Shown: piece after piece, positions 9,707 through 19,270 of the stretch
Position numbering within the stretch: position 1 is the first letter of the stretch
How the letters are laid out: every line of letters starts with the position of its first letter
DNA from: Neptuniibacter sp. CAU 1671
Lineage (GTDB): Bacteria; Pseudomonadota; Gammaproteobacteria; Pseudomonadales; Balneatricaceae
Length of the DNA: 64,000 bases
Reading direction: 5' to 3'
Assembly (NCBI RefSeq): GCF_029222905.1
Contig: NZ_JARHUE010000002.1
Coordinates: 186,001-250,000 of the forward strand
Position numbers and translations under genes: made by a program
The notes under the pieces: model-generated
What the model was told of the DNA's origin: nothing
The model's input: only the letters and a program-made list of their open reading frames with translations
The model's database searches: none

Positions 9707-10789
9707 ATGCCGTTACGGGTTCTGATTGTTGATGATTCAGTCTTTTTTCGAAACCGGATCAGTGATCTGCTGGCGGGTGATTCCCGCCTGCTGATCGTTG
9801 GGCGTGCTCAGAATGGCCGCGAGGCTGTGGAGTTGGCCCGTCAGTTAAAACCTGATGTGATCACCATGGATGTGGAGATGCCCGGTATGAATGGCATCGA
9901 AGCGGTAAGGCTGATCATGCGGGAGTCACCGACCAATATTCTGATGCTCTCTTCACTGACCCATGAGGGTGCTCAGGTTACCCTTCAGGCACTTGAGGCT
10001 GGGGCGGTAGATTTTCTCTCCAAAGATATGCGGGCCTGGATGGATCGGTCCGATTCTCTTAAGCGGCAGCTGTGCGACAAGATTGTAGAGATCGGTCAGC
10101 ATAAGCAGCGCCCACGTTCTTCAATGTTTGGTGTACAGCCCGGCAGTACTGGAAAAACCATGGTTTTCCGGGGCGATGATACAGCGGAAAAAACGCCCGC
10201 TCCACAGGTCGCCCGAGGCCCGGCGAAGGGGCTTGTGGTCATCGGCGCGTCCACTGGTGGCCCGGTTGCCCTACAGCAGGTGCTGATGGCGTTACCGGCG
10301 GACTTTCCCTATCCGATTTTGCTGGTTCAGCATATGCCCAACACCTTTACACCGGTGTTTGCACAGCGCCTCAATCAGCTCTGCCGGATAGAGGTGTGTG
10401 AGGCCAAAGACGGTGATCTGCTGCGGCCGGGTGTCGCATTACTGGCGCCCGGGGGCAAGCAGATGATTATCGATCCGCGTGGTCGGGACCGGGTGAGTAT
10501 CCTGCCCGGTGATGAGCGGCTCAACTACAGACCCAGTGTTGATGTGACATACGGCTCTGCAGCGCGTACCTTTGGTTCTAAGGTGCTGGCGATCATTATG
10601 ACCGGCATGGGCGCTGATGGGTGTGAAGGTGCCCGCTTGCTGAGGCAGGCCGGTGCCCATATCTGGGCGCAGAATAAAGAGAGCTGTACCATCTATGGGA
10701 TGCCTCAGGCTGTGGTGAATGCTGGCCTAGCGGATAAAATTCTGGACCTGCAGGAAGTGGGTCCCATGTTGGCGCAAAGCAGGGTGTAG
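9707..10789 (+). CDS. cheB: Chemotaxis protein-glutamate methylesterase CheB
   Basis: CheB demethylates and deamidates chemoreceptors to reset sensitivity. The N-terminal receiver domain has D9/D10 and the phosphorylated D55 in DVEMPGMNG. A linker of about 60 residues leads to the methylesterase domain, whose Ser-His-Asp triad is visible in GASTGGPVAL, QHMPNTFT and MTGMGADG. 360 residues, as expected. No cheR gene is present in this window, so its partner methyltransferase must be elsewhere, as is usual for Pseudomonas-type layouts. It ends two bases before motC. Confidence 0.96.
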   Translation: MPLRVLIVDDSVFFRNRISDLLAGDSRLLIVGRAQNGREAVELARQLKPDVITMDVEMPGMNGIEAVRLIMRESPTNILMLSSLTHEGAQVTLQALEAGAVDFLSKDMRAWMDRSDSLKRQLCDKIVEIGQHKQRPRSSMFGVQPGSTGKTMVFRGDDTAEKTPAPQVARGPAKGLVVIGASTGGPVALQQVLMALPADFPYPILLVQHMPNTFTPVFAQRLNQLCRIEVCEAKDGDLLRPGVALLAPGGKQMIIDPRGRDRVSILPGDERLNYRPSVDVTYGSAARTFGSKVLAIIMTGMGADGCEGARLLRQAGAHIWAQNKESCTIYGMPQAVVNAGLADKILDLQEVGPMLAQSRV

Positions 10790-10791
10790 CG

Positions 10792-11535
10792 ATGGGTTTT
10801 TCAGCCGTTTTTGGTGTCATTCTGGCGATTTCAGCCGTGGGTTTTGCCCATTATCTGGATGGTGGTTATATCGCCGAGTTGGTGAACCTGCCTGCCGCAA
10901 CCATTGTGTTGGGAGGAACCCTGGCGGCTGCTCTGATTCAGTTTCGTGCAGTGGATGTCAAACGCGCGGTATTTATGTTGCGCTGGGCTTTTGGACATGG
11001 AAAACAGCCCTTTAAAGAAACACTGGATTATCTGTTGCGCTGGTGTGTGATTGCCCGGCGTAAAGGGTTGCTTGGCCTGGAGGCTGAAGCGGATAAGCTG
11101 TCCGATGAGTTTATTCGTAGTGGTCTGCAACTGCTGGCAGATGGTAAGGGCCGTGATAGCCTGCGCAGTACGCTGGAAGTGGATATGGTGATGCAGGAGC
11201 AGCGTGACCTGCAGGCCGCCCGAGTGATTGAAAGCATGGGCGGTTATGCGCCTACCATGGGTATTATCGGTGCGGTGCTTGGCCTGATTCATGTGATGGG
11301 CAATCTGTCAGATCCTGAAAGTCTGGGCCGGGGTATTGCCACAGCCTTTGTGGCCACCATCTATGGTATCGGTGTGGCCAACCTTTTCTTATTGCCGATC
11401 GGCAATAAAATCAAAGATATAGTTCAGGCGCGCTATCGTCATCAGGAGATGGTGCTCGAGGGGTTGATGCTGATTGCTGACGGTCATGGCCCTAAAGCGA
11501 TTCAGCAACGCCTGCAGGGTTATCTGGGAGGCTAG
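10792..11535 (+). CDS. motC: Flagellar stator subunit MotC (MotA family)
   Basis: MotC is the MotA-type subunit of the ion-driven stator that powers flagellar rotation. The 247 residues have four membrane segments: two near the N-terminus and two after the cytoplasmic loop. The third and fourth segments contain the family pattern GYAPTMGIIGAVLGLIHVM and IATAFVATIYGIGVANLF. The gene directly follows cheB and precedes motD with four bases between. The pair sits in the chemotaxis operon, as with the second stator set (MotCD) of pseudomonads, rather than as a separate motAB operon. The driving ion cannot be deduced with certainty. Confidence 0.93.
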   Translation: MGFSAVFGVILAISAVGFAHYLDGGYIAELVNLPAATIVLGGTLAAALIQFRAVDVKRAVFMLRWAFGHGKQPFKETLDYLLRWCVIARRKGLLGLEAEADKLSDEFIRSGLQLLADGKGRDSLRSTLEVDMVMQEQRDLQAARVIESMGGYAPTMGIIGAVLGLIHVMGNLSDPESLGRGIATAFVATIYGIGVANLFLLPIGNKIKDIVQARYRHQEMVLEGLMLIADGHGPKAIQQRLQGYLGG

Positions 11536-11539
11536 CGGG

Positions 11540-12466
11540 ATGCCACGTCGACACAGTCCACAGGACATCGCGCGCCATGATCGTTGGGTTCTTTCCTACG
11601 CTGATTTTATTACCCTGCTGTTTGCTTTTTTTGTGGTGATGTACGCGATCTCTTCAGTGAATGAAGATAAATATCGCGGCCTGGCCGAAGCCTTAACCGG
11701 AATTTTTATTGGTCTGGATGATAGCGGAGAAAAAGCGGATAAAGGTGAAGGGCATAACCTGCGTGGTTTGGGCATGTTTATGGGCGGCACAGTTGATAAA
11801 GATGCGCCCAGAGTCACGCTGGCACCACCGGATCAGACAGAAACCATGACCCTGGAGGCTCTTAAGCAGGCGTTACAGGTGAACTTTTCTCAGCTTGTGG
11901 CGGCCGGGACGATGACGGTAACCGGTAATGACCTCTGGGTTGCTATTGAGGTTCGTTCGGGCGATCTCTTCGCCTCGGCAAGTGCAACACCTACCGATCT
12001 GGCCGATCAGTTACTGGAGCCATTGGCGCAGATTCTCAGCGGCAGCGAAAATCCTATCCATGTTGAAGGTTTTACCGATAATCAGCCGCTGACCAGTAGA
12101 CAGTTTCCATCGAACTGGGAATTGTCCGCGGCCAGGGCCGCCGCGGTGGTCAGGTTGCTGACAGAGTTTGGGGTTGATCCAAAGCGGATGGCTGCCGTCG
12201 GGTATGGTGAATATCAGCCCGCTTACAGCAACCGTACAGCCAAAGGTCAGCAACTGAATCGCCGGGTGGTGATTGTGATCTCCCGGGATGAGAAGGTTCG
12301 CCGGGTGGTGACGGCCTTTGGCAGTCAGAATGTCAGTTCAGATGCTGTGTCGACCCTGTTTTCCGAACCCGGTACTGAACCCAGACCTGTGGTAGAACAG
12401 GTCCAAAAAGAAGACGGTGGCGTTTTGTTCAGGCAGGCAGAACCTGATAGCGCGGGAGAGCGATAA
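11540..12466 (+). CDS. motD: Flagellar stator subunit MotD (MotB family)
   Basis: MotD anchors the stator to peptidoglycan and carries the essential ion-binding aspartate. The start is set at ATG 11540, four bases after motC, with GGAG nearby; it gives MPRRHSPQDIARHDRW, the usual start. The single membrane helix contains D22 in SYADFITLLFAFF. A plug and linker region follows, then an OmpA/MotB peptidoglycan-binding domain with HVEGFTDNQP and NWELSAARAAAVV. 308 residues. A longer frame beginning inside motC was rejected because it adds residues not seen in the family. Confidence 0.93.
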   Translation: MPRRHSPQDIARHDRWVLSYADFITLLFAFFVVMYAISSVNEDKYRGLAEALTGIFIGLDDSGEKADKGEGHNLRGLGMFMGGTVDKDAPRVTLAPPDQTETMTLEALKQALQVNFSQLVAAGTMTVTGNDLWVAIEVRSGDLFASASATPTDLADQLLEPLAQILSGSENPIHVEGFTDNQPLTSRQFPSNWELSAARAAAVVRLLTEFGVDPKRMAAVGYGEYQPAYSNRTAKGQQLNRRVVIVISRDEKVRRVVTAFGSQNVSSDAVSTLFSEPGTEPRPVVEQVQKEDGGVLFRQAEPDSAGER

Positions 12467-12469
12467 TCA

Positions 12470-13251
12470 ATGCGAGTGTGGGCGGTTGCCAATCAGAAAG
12501 GCGGTGTAGGTAAAACGACTACTGTGGTGAGTCTGGCCGGTTTGCTGGCGGAAGTCGGCTACCGGGTTTTGCTGATTGATCTTGATCCGCACGGATCGCT
12601 GACCAGTTATTTTGGTTATGACCCGGATGAAGTGGAACTGTCGGTATATGATCTGTTGAGTGGCGATGTGCCGGTGACGGCCGAGGGCGTCACCGGGCTG
12701 CTGCGTAATACCAGTCATGACAGTATTAAAATGATTCCTGCCTCAACGGCCCTGGCTACGCTTGAACGTAAGGCGATCTCCAGTCAGGGTATGGGACTGA
12801 TGATTGCCCGGGCATTGAAACAGCTCGATTCTCAGTTCGATTATGTGTTGATTGATAGCCCGCCAGTGCTGGGTGTGTTGATGGTTAATGCGCTGGCGGC
12901 CTGTGAGCATCTGCTGGTTCCGGTGCAGACGGAGTTTCTGGCGCTGAAAGGTCTGGAGCGCATGCTGCGTACGATTCACATGATTAACCGTGCCCGTAAA
13001 AACAAACTGCAGTACACCATTATTCCGACCTTTTATGATCGCCGCACCCAGGCTTCAGTGCTTAGTTTGCGTGAATTGCATCATCAATATCCACATGAGA
13101 TCTCCAATACAGTGATACCGGTTGATACCAAATTCCGTAATGCCAGTATTCGCGGCGTTGTTCCGTCTGATCTGGATACCAGTAGTCGTGGTGTTAATGC
13201 CTATGCGCGTCTACTGAGAACCTTGCTGGAACAGCAAAAACGGGAGGCAGT

Positions 13252-13255
<4 letters not shown>
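12470..13255 (+). CDS. parC: ParA-family ATPase for polar chemotaxis array positioning (ParC-like)
   Basis: This ParA/Soj-type ATPase has the deviant Walker A motif KGGVGKTTT (K10 and K15), LLIDLDPHGSLT and IDSPPVLG. Its place between motD and a CheW-domain gene, not beside a parB or an origin, marks it as the chemotaxis-operon ParA. In Vibrio ParC places chemosensory arrays at the cell pole and passes them to daughter cells. 261 residues. It starts three bases after motD and overlaps the next gene by four bases (ATGA), suggesting coupled translation. Family identity is sure; the polar role is inferred from context. Confidence 0.9.
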
Positions 13256-14046
<791 letters not shown>

Positions 14047-14075
14047 CGGGCAGTTAGTTAAGAAGGCGAGCGCGG

Positions 14076-14480
14076 GTGAATTCCGATTGGTTTATTCCAT
14101 TATTCAGCGTCAGCATACTGGTGATTGGGCTGGTATGTCTTGGGCTGTTTATCCGTCTTCGCAAATATGTGCAGCAACAAAAAGCACTGATTAACGTCTT
14201 GCGTAACGAACTGCAGGCCATGACCAACAGCGCCATCGGCATGGGGCGTCGGTTGCAGGATGTCGAAAAGAAACTCAATGTGACGGTCAGCAAGCAGCAG
14301 GAGATGGAAAACCGTGATCCTGATTCTCTGGCGTATAATCAGGCAGCCAGGCTGATGCAGATGGGTGCCAATGTGGATGATCTGGTGCGGGATTGTGGTA
14401 TTGGCCGCCCCGAAGCGGAACTGATGGCACTGCTACACCGGGAGCTGCACGCCGATCGTGCCCTGGGACGGGATAACTAG
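14076..14480 (+). CDS. DUF2802 membrane protein of the chemotaxis operon
   Basis: This small protein of 134 residues has one N-terminal membrane helix (PLFSVSILVIGLVCLGLFI), a coiled-coil-like stretch (about residues 25-85), and a C-terminal helix-turn-helix-like segment (YNQAARLMQMGANVDDLVRD, then a Cys-Gly-Ile turn) typical of DUF2802. Such genes commonly follow the parC/parP-like pair in pseudomonads. Its function is not established. The GTG start at 14076 has AGAAGG nine bases upstream. It is the last plus-strand gene of the chemotaxis block, and its stop codon overlaps that of the convergent gene. Confidence 0.85.
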   Translation: MNSDWFIPLFSVSILVIGLVCLGLFIRLRKYVQQQKALINVLRNELQAMTNSAIGMGRRLQDVEKKLNVTVSKQQEMENRDPDSLAYNQAARLMQMGANVDDLVRDCGIGRPEAELMALLHRELHADRALGRDN

Positions 14481-14785
14481 TCCTTTCCTTTGCCAGCCAA
14501 GTTGCTGACATCAATCTTTTTCAGGCTATAGGCAAACGCGATTACCTCGGCAATAGCGCGATAAAGCGCTTCGGGAATCTCATCTCCCAGCTCCAGCCTG
14601 ACCAGCACTTCTACCAGCTCCGGACTTTCATGAATATGAATGTCGTTTTCCTCTGCCAGTCGAATAATCTGTTCGGCAATTTTGCCCATACCTTTTGCTA
14701 CAACCAGCGGTGCACGCCCCTGGCCATGATCGTATTTCAGGGCAACCGCTTTCTGCATCGGTTCGTCAGGTTTTTGCTGTTTCAT
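14477..14785 (-). CDS. Free-standing FlhB C-terminal domain protein (FlhB-like, 102 residues)
   Basis: The protein aligns by eye with the part of FlhB that follows the NPTH cleavage site: AVALKYDHGQGRAPLVVAKG corresponds to AVAVRYDSESRNAPIVVAKG of the flhB product in this window, and both end with a DEIP and AIAEVIAFAY-like stretch. The membrane domain and the NPTH motif are absent. It overlaps the end of the upstream FliK-like gene by four bases (ATGA), which fixes the start at 14785 rather than a longer frame. In FlhB this domain binds export substrates and FliK, so an interaction with the neighbouring FliK-like protein is likely but inferred. Confidence 0.88.
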   Translation of the reverse strand: MKQQKPDEPMQKAVALKYDHGQGRAPLVVAKGMGKIAEQIIRLAEENDIHIHESPELVEVLVRLELGDEIPEALYRAIAEVIAFAYSLKKIDVSNLAGKGKD

Positions 14786-16728
14786 GTATGCAGATCGATC
14801 AGTTCTTTGTGAACAGGCGCATGTTGTTTGGGTGCCTGTCCGCGTTGTGATTGAATTTCGGTGTTGCTGAAGCCGCACTGGCGCAGGCGTTCAGCGAAGT
14901 CATCGGCCTGAGCCTGAAGTAACTGCGTGGTTTCCGGTTTCTCACACCAGAACAAGGCACTGATCTGATGCTGGTCGGTGAGTCGGATTTCAGCATCCAG
15001 TGCTCCGAGAGATTCCAGATCAAAATGTAGCCGGACCCGCCACTGACTGACCAGATCACCTTCGGCGGAGTGACGGGCCTCTCGGCTCAGACGCAGTTCC
15101 ACATTTTCCCATCGTTCACCCTGACGGATCGGTAGATCAAGCTGCATCACGCGCTCAAAGCTGCCGTCAGGCATCTCGCGCCACTGCTGGAGGGAGTTGA
15201 GTTGCTGGCTGGTCACACGTGAATGCAGGCCTCTGACCAGTTGCTCTAAGTGTTCTTTTTTATCCGGTGGCAGTTTTTCACTTAAGCGTGAGAGCTGTTG
15301 TAATTGCTGCCGCATATCCTGTGGTCCCGGCATTATTCCCCGGCTCAACCGCTGTTCTGCACTTAAACCGCCTAATTCGATATTTTGCCGGATCTGGCCC
15401 GCCGCTTCGGGTGCGCCTGGGCGGACGCCAAACAGTTGCAACAGGGAACGCACTACGCCGGAAATCTGAGCGGCCTGGGGTGAATCTGTACGGCTGGCTA
15501 CCTGAGCCAGCTGACTGAAAGCGTCAGCCACCGGGATCTGGCTGGGCAGCACATCCCTGAGTGTCTGCTTCACAACAGGGCGGTCAAGTGCAGATGCCGG
15601 CGGCTCTGGCTGAGGTCTTAGCTGAGTGGCCTGCACTGTCTCATGCGAACGAGTCAGCTGCAATTCGCTGCCTTGCTGTAGCGTCTGGTTTGAAATCACC
15701 TGAACCTGACGTCCATCAGCCAGCAGCAGGGTAATCAGGTTTTCACGCGGTGCTGCCGGATTGGTTGTTGAGACCGCTGGCTGAGGTTGTGGCTGCTGAC
15801 TAGCGGTCTGTTGGCGGCTTGGGGTGACTGAGGACGCATTCTGAGTCTCACCACGTTTGCTGTCGATCGCTTTGTCGCCGCTGGTCTGTGGTCTGACAGG
15901 CGCGGGCGAAACTACAGCCGTTGCGGCGGCCTGGGCGGTTGCCGTGCTTGCCGCCTGTGTCACCTGGGGTTGAGTTGTGGGCTGAGGTGTTGCAGGGGGC
16001 TGTATTTGCGTGTTTGGCGTCGCCGGGTTGGCAGTTTGTGGTGCGCTGCTGTTTTGAGCCTGCGGGGCCTGAGGGGGGCTGCTGGCCTGAATAATGGGTC
16101 GGCCCGGCACGCCGGACAGGGTGTCAGGTGTTGTGGTGCCTGCTACCGGAATTGAGGTAGCGCTGGTGGGTGCGGGCTGTGTGGCGCCAACCGTTGTGGC
16201 TTGTGTTGGAATGCCTGTACCTGCATTGTTGCCGGTTATGGGCAGAGGGCGGCTGCTAATCACCGTCGCCTGGACGTTGACCTGTTCGGGCAACGCAGCG
16301 AGATTTTGCCCAGGTGCCGCCCTCAGCTGTGGCAGGGTAGGTGGCGGTGGTTGTTGTGCTGCCGGGTTGGGTGAATTCGGCGTGCCGGGTGTGCTCTCAC
16401 CACGCACAGGCTGCGCTGGCGGAGGTGTTTTGCTGGCGGCCTGGTCGGGTGCGGGTAGCTGGATCTGAATCTGGCCGGTTTCGGCCAGAGTAATATTCAC
16501 TTTCTGCCCAACGGGAAGGGGTTGGAATACACCCATCTGGATCAGCCGGTTGTTTACTTCCAGCCTGAGGCGAAATATTTCTGGCTGGATCTGGTCCCGG
16601 CTGACGGCTATCACGGTGGCGCTGACATTCTGGCCAACAGGCAGTGTCCGGTTCAGAGCAACCGTATTACTGGTGCTGGTGCTGTTATCCGTAGACGGCA
16701 GAGGTATGCCAGTGATCTGAGGTAACAA
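14782..16728 (-). CDS. FliK-like flagellar hook-length control protein
   Basis: The 648-residue protein has a short N-terminal beta-rich region containing two VGQxVxxT/I-like stretches (about residues 30-95), a very long Pro/Gln/Ala/Thr-rich disordered middle (about 100-370), and a C-terminal globular domain with LDLPIRQGERWENVELRLSR and VRLHFDLESLGALDAEI, as in the FliK C-terminal domain. FliK measures hook length and triggers the FlhB switch. The start is a TTG with GGGAG seven bases upstream. It is cotranscribed with the small FlhB-like gene. The main fliK may lie elsewhere with fliE-R genes, so no symbol is given. Confidence 0.8.
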   Translation of the reverse strand: MLPQITGIPLPSTDNSTSTSNTVALNRTLPVGQNVSATVIAVSRDQIQPEIFRLRLEVNNRLIQMGVFQPLPVGQKVNITLAETGQIQIQLPAPDQAASKTPPPAQPVRGESTPGTPNSPNPAAQQPPPPTLPQLRAAPGQNLAALPEQVNVQATVISSRPLPITGNNAGTGIPTQATTVGATQPAPTSATSIPVAGTTTPDTLSGVPGRPIIQASSPPQAPQAQNSSAPQTANPATPNTQIQPPATPQPTTQPQVTQAASTATAQAAATAVVSPAPVRPQTSGDKAIDSKRGETQNASSVTPSRQQTASQQPQPQPAVSTTNPAAPRENLITLLLADGRQVQVISNQTLQQGSELQLTRSHETVQATQLRPQPEPPASALDRPVVKQTLRDVLPSQIPVADAFSQLAQVASRTDSPQAAQISGVVRSLLQLFGVRPGAPEAAGQIRQNIELGGLSAEQRLSRGIMPGPQDMRQQLQQLSRLSEKLPPDKKEHLEQLVRGLHSRVTSQQLNSLQQWREMPDGSFERVMQLDLPIRQGERWENVELRLSREARHSAEGDLVSQWRVRLHFDLESLGALDAEIRLTDQHQISALFWCEKPETTQLLQAQADDFAERLRQCGFSNTEIQSQRGQAPKQHAPVHKELIDLHT

Positions 16729-16857
16729 GGACAGGCTCCCGGAAGGTCAGAAAAGCTTTAGGTGATCTGTGTTGACGAATATCAAAACCAGTGATCCGAT
16801 TCCGACGCCCTGAGGTTCAGGGGCATGACAGAATCATATATAATCCTTCGTCTTATA

Positions 16858-16884
16858 AAATCGGCTGTTGCTGGCAAAAGTATA
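16858..16884 (-). promoter_or_regulatory. Possible sigma-28 (FliA) promoter for the FliK-like operon
   Basis: On the minus strand TATA, 15 bases, then GCCGATTT resembles the FliA consensus TAAA-N15-GCCGATAA (9 of 12 bases). It would give a leader of roughly 120 bases before the FliK-like gene. The match is imperfect and this divergent region also serves ccmA, so it is only a candidate. Confidence 0.35.
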
Positions 16885-16963
16885 GTGGCATAACCGGTAT
16901 CTGGTATTGTGACCACTCCGTCCGGCCAAAGTGCTGGGGGTAGATCATCAATTGGGAGTTTGC

Positions 16964-17605
16964 TTGAGCGAAGCATTGTTAAAGGTCGAAGCGCTGTTCT
17001 GTGAGCGGGATGAGCGTGTGTTGTTTGAAGACCTCAGCTTCATGCTGCATGCCGGTGAGGTGTTGCAGATTGAGGGCCAGAACGGCAGCGGTAAAACGAC
17101 TCTGTTGCGAATCTTAAGCGGACTTTCCAGCCATTATGAAGGCGACATCTTCTGGCGGGGTGAGCCGCTCGGTGAAGTGCGGGAAAACTTTCTGGCTGAA
17201 ATGCTCTATTTTGGCCATCAGCCCGGCGTAAAGGCGATGCTGACGCCTGAAGAAAACCTGCGTTGGTACACCTCTGTTCAGCCAGCCCTGGATCGCGTGA
17301 CAATTTACGAAGCACTTGAAAAAGTTGGCCTGCGGGGCTTTGAAGATATGCCTTGTCACAGCCTATCAGCCGGCCAGAACCGACGGGTCAGTCTGGCTCG
17401 TCTCTATTTGAGCCGCTCGCCACTCTGGATTCTGGATGAGCCTTTCACTGCGATCGATAAGCGTGGTGTGGCTGAGAAAGAAGCTCTGATCCGCCAGCAT
17501 GCTGAAATGGGTGGGGCCGTCATTCTGACAACCCATCATGAACTGACTGCTCATGACGGGCTACGGCGGATCAATCTTGATCAATTGGCGGGAACTAATT
17601 CATGA
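16964..17605 (+). CDS. ccmA: Heme exporter ATP-binding protein CcmA
   Basis: CcmA is the ATPase of the CcmABCD complex, which releases holo-CcmE for heme delivery to periplasmic cytochromes c. The Walker A motif GQNGSGKT is at residues 38-45, the signature is LSAGQ, and Walker B is LWILDEP. The start is placed at TTG 16964, after GGGAG, giving 213 residues like other CcmA proteins; a longer frame from GTG 16931 has no good ribosome site. It is the first gene of the ccm operon and overlaps ccmB by four bases. The 235-base divergent gap before it must hold its promoter. Confidence 0.93.
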   Translation: MSEALLKVEALFCERDERVLFEDLSFMLHAGEVLQIEGQNGSGKTTLLRILSGLSSHYEGDIFWRGEPLGEVRENFLAEMLYFGHQPGVKAMLTPEENLRWYTSVQPALDRVTIYEALEKVGLRGFEDMPCHSLSAGQNRRVSLARLYLSRSPLWILDEPFTAIDKRGVAEKEALIRQHAEMGGAVILTTHHELTAHDGLRRINLDQLAGTNS

Positions 17606-18318
17606 ACCTGCAGACAAATCAGCAGCTTGAGATAAAAGAGCCGGCGTTGATGTCGGGTTTCGTCGCCGTATTGAAACGGGATCTGATGCTGGCTTATCGC
17701 CGTAAAAGCGACCTGCTCAATCCGCTGATATTTTTTCTGATGGTGGCGACACTGTTTCCGCTGGGCGTTAGTCCGGAACCGCAGTTTCTGGCAGAAGTGG
17801 CGCCGGGTGTGGTCTGGGTGGCGGCGTTGCTCGCGACGCTGTTGTCGATGGACGGGTTGTTCCGCTCCGACTACGAGGATGGCACGCTGGAACAGATGCT
17901 GCTTTGCCCTCAGCCCCTGTTTCTGACTGTGATGGCAAAGGTGCTGGCGCACTGGATGATGACTGGATTGCCCTTGACGCTGATGGCGCCGCTGCTGGGT
18001 GTGATGCTGTTTTTACCGGGCGAAGGAATGGGTGGTTTGATGCTCAGCCTGCTGCTGGGTACGCCAACCCTGAGCCTGGTCGGTGCAATTGGTGCGGCGT
18101 TGACAGTTGGATTGCGTAAAGGCGGGGTGTTGATTTCCCTGCTGGTGTTACCTCTGTATATTCCGGTGTTGATTTTCGGTACCGGTGCGGTGCAGGCGGC
18201 TGTGACCGGTTTGCCTCTGGTGGGTTTTGTGGCCCTGTTAGGTGCCATGTTGGTGTTGGGGTTAGTGTTGGCGCCTTTTGCCATCAGTGCTGCGCTGCGT
18301 ATCTCTGTGAGCGGATGA
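17602..18318 (+). CDS. ccmB: Heme exporter membrane protein CcmB
   Basis: CcmB is the membrane partner of CcmA. The protein has the conserved start region FVAVLKRDLMLAYRRKSDLL followed by about six membrane segments and the loop FRSDYEDGTLEQMLL. The start at 17602 overlaps the ccmA stop (ATGA); an internal ATG at 17650 would give a protein closer to the usual 220 residues, so the first 16 residues are uncertain. 238 residues as annotated. It acts with CcmA, CcmC and CcmD in heme loading of CcmE. Confidence 0.94.
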   Translation: MNLQTNQQLEIKEPALMSGFVAVLKRDLMLAYRRKSDLLNPLIFFLMVATLFPLGVSPEPQFLAEVAPGVVWVAALLATLLSMDGLFRSDYEDGTLEQMLLCPQPLFLTVMAKVLAHWMMTGLPLTLMAPLLGVMLFLPGEGMGGLMLSLLLGTPTLSLVGAIGAALTVGLRKGGVLISLLVLPLYIPVLIFGTGAVQAAVTGLPLVGFVALLGAMLVLGLVLAPFAISAALRISVSG

Positions 18319-18327
18319 GTTAGTTGT

Positions 18328-19086
18328 ATGAGTGAAAACAAAAAATGGTTACCGCGCTGGTTTTTTCAACTGGCTTCACCGCGCTGGTGTTATGACATCA
18401 CTGGAAAACTGCTGCCGGGCTTTGTGATTGCCATGCTGTTACTGCTGGTAACTGGCATTGTCTGGGCGCTTATGTTCGCGCCAGCGGATTATCAGCAGGG
18501 TAACAGTTTCCGCATTATCTACATCCATGTGCCCTCTGCCATTCTGGCCCAGTCCTGCTACATGCTGATGGCGATTGCGGGTGCAATCGGCCTGATCTGG
18601 AAGATGAAAGTAGCGGATATGGTGGCCAAAAGCTGCGCGCCTATTGGTGCGACGATTGCCATTATGGCGCTGGCAACCGGTGCTATCTGGGGAAAACCGA
18701 CCTGGGGTTCTTGGTGGGTCTGGGATGCGCGTCTGACCTCAATGTTAATCCTGCTGTTTCTCTATCTGGGTGTAATTGCTCTGCACTCCGCCATCGAAAA
18801 TGAAGTGACCGCCGCCCAGTCTGCTGCTGTGCTGTCACTGGTGGGTCTGGTGAACATCCCGATCATTAAATACTCCGTAGAGTGGTGGAATACGCTGCAT
18901 CAGCCCGCCACGTTCAAGCTGACCGAAAAACCTGCAATGCCGCCAGAAATGTGGGTGCCGTTGCTGGTGATGGTGATCGGTTTTTACTGCTTTTTTGCGG
19001 TTTCCCTGATGCTCCGTCTACGCAATGAGATTCTGCAGCGTGAACGTCGAGCAGGCTGGGTACGCGAACTGATTGAAAAACAGTGA
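18328..19086 (+). CDS. ccmC: Heme handling protein CcmC
   Basis: CcmC attaches heme to CcmE at the periplasmic face of the inner membrane. The protein has six membrane segments and the tryptophan-rich heme-binding motif WGSWWVWDARLT in a periplasmic loop. Two conserved histidines flank it, one in IYIHVPSAI and one in TLHQPATF. 252 residues, family length. It lies nine bases after ccmB and seven before ccmD. Confidence 0.96.
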   Translation: MSENKKWLPRWFFQLASPRWCYDITGKLLPGFVIAMLLLLVTGIVWALMFAPADYQQGNSFRIIYIHVPSAILAQSCYMLMAIAGAIGLIWKMKVADMVAKSCAPIGATIAIMALATGAIWGKPTWGSWWVWDARLTSMLILLFLYLGVIALHSAIENEVTAAQSAAVLSLVGLVNIPIIKYSVEWWNTLHQPATFKLTEKPAMPPEMWVPLLVMVIGFYCFFAVSLMLRLRNEILQRERRAGWVRELIEKQ

Positions 19087-19093
19087 GGTAACT

Positions 19094-19270
19094 GTGAGTT
19101 TCGACAGCATTTCCGAATTTTTTGCTATGGGCGGTCATGGACTTTATGTCTGGCTGAGTTATGCCATCGCCCTGGCGATCCTGGTTTTGAACATTATTAA
19201 CCCAGTGATGCAGAAGAAAAAAGTTCTGACTGATCTGGCACGCCGTCTTCGCAGGGAGAAGAGTACCTGA
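19094..19270 (+). CDS. ccmD: Heme exporter small subunit CcmD
   Basis: CcmD is a small single-span protein needed to release holo-CcmE from CcmABC. The sequence [18 protein letters not shown] is characteristic, followed by a basic cytoplasmic tail. The GTG at 19094 has GAGGTA just upstream and gives 58 residues; a longer frame starting inside ccmC was rejected. The stop shares one base with the ccmE start (TGATG). Confidence 0.92.
   Translation: MSFDSISEFFAMGGHGLYVWLSYAIALAILVLNIINPVMQKKKVLTDLARRLRREKST

Noticed and set aside
16808-16822. Small hairpin (CCCTGA-GGT-TCAGGG) in the divergent region before ccmA
   Set aside because: The stem is only six bases with a three-base loop and has no T tail; it cannot be distinguished from chance.
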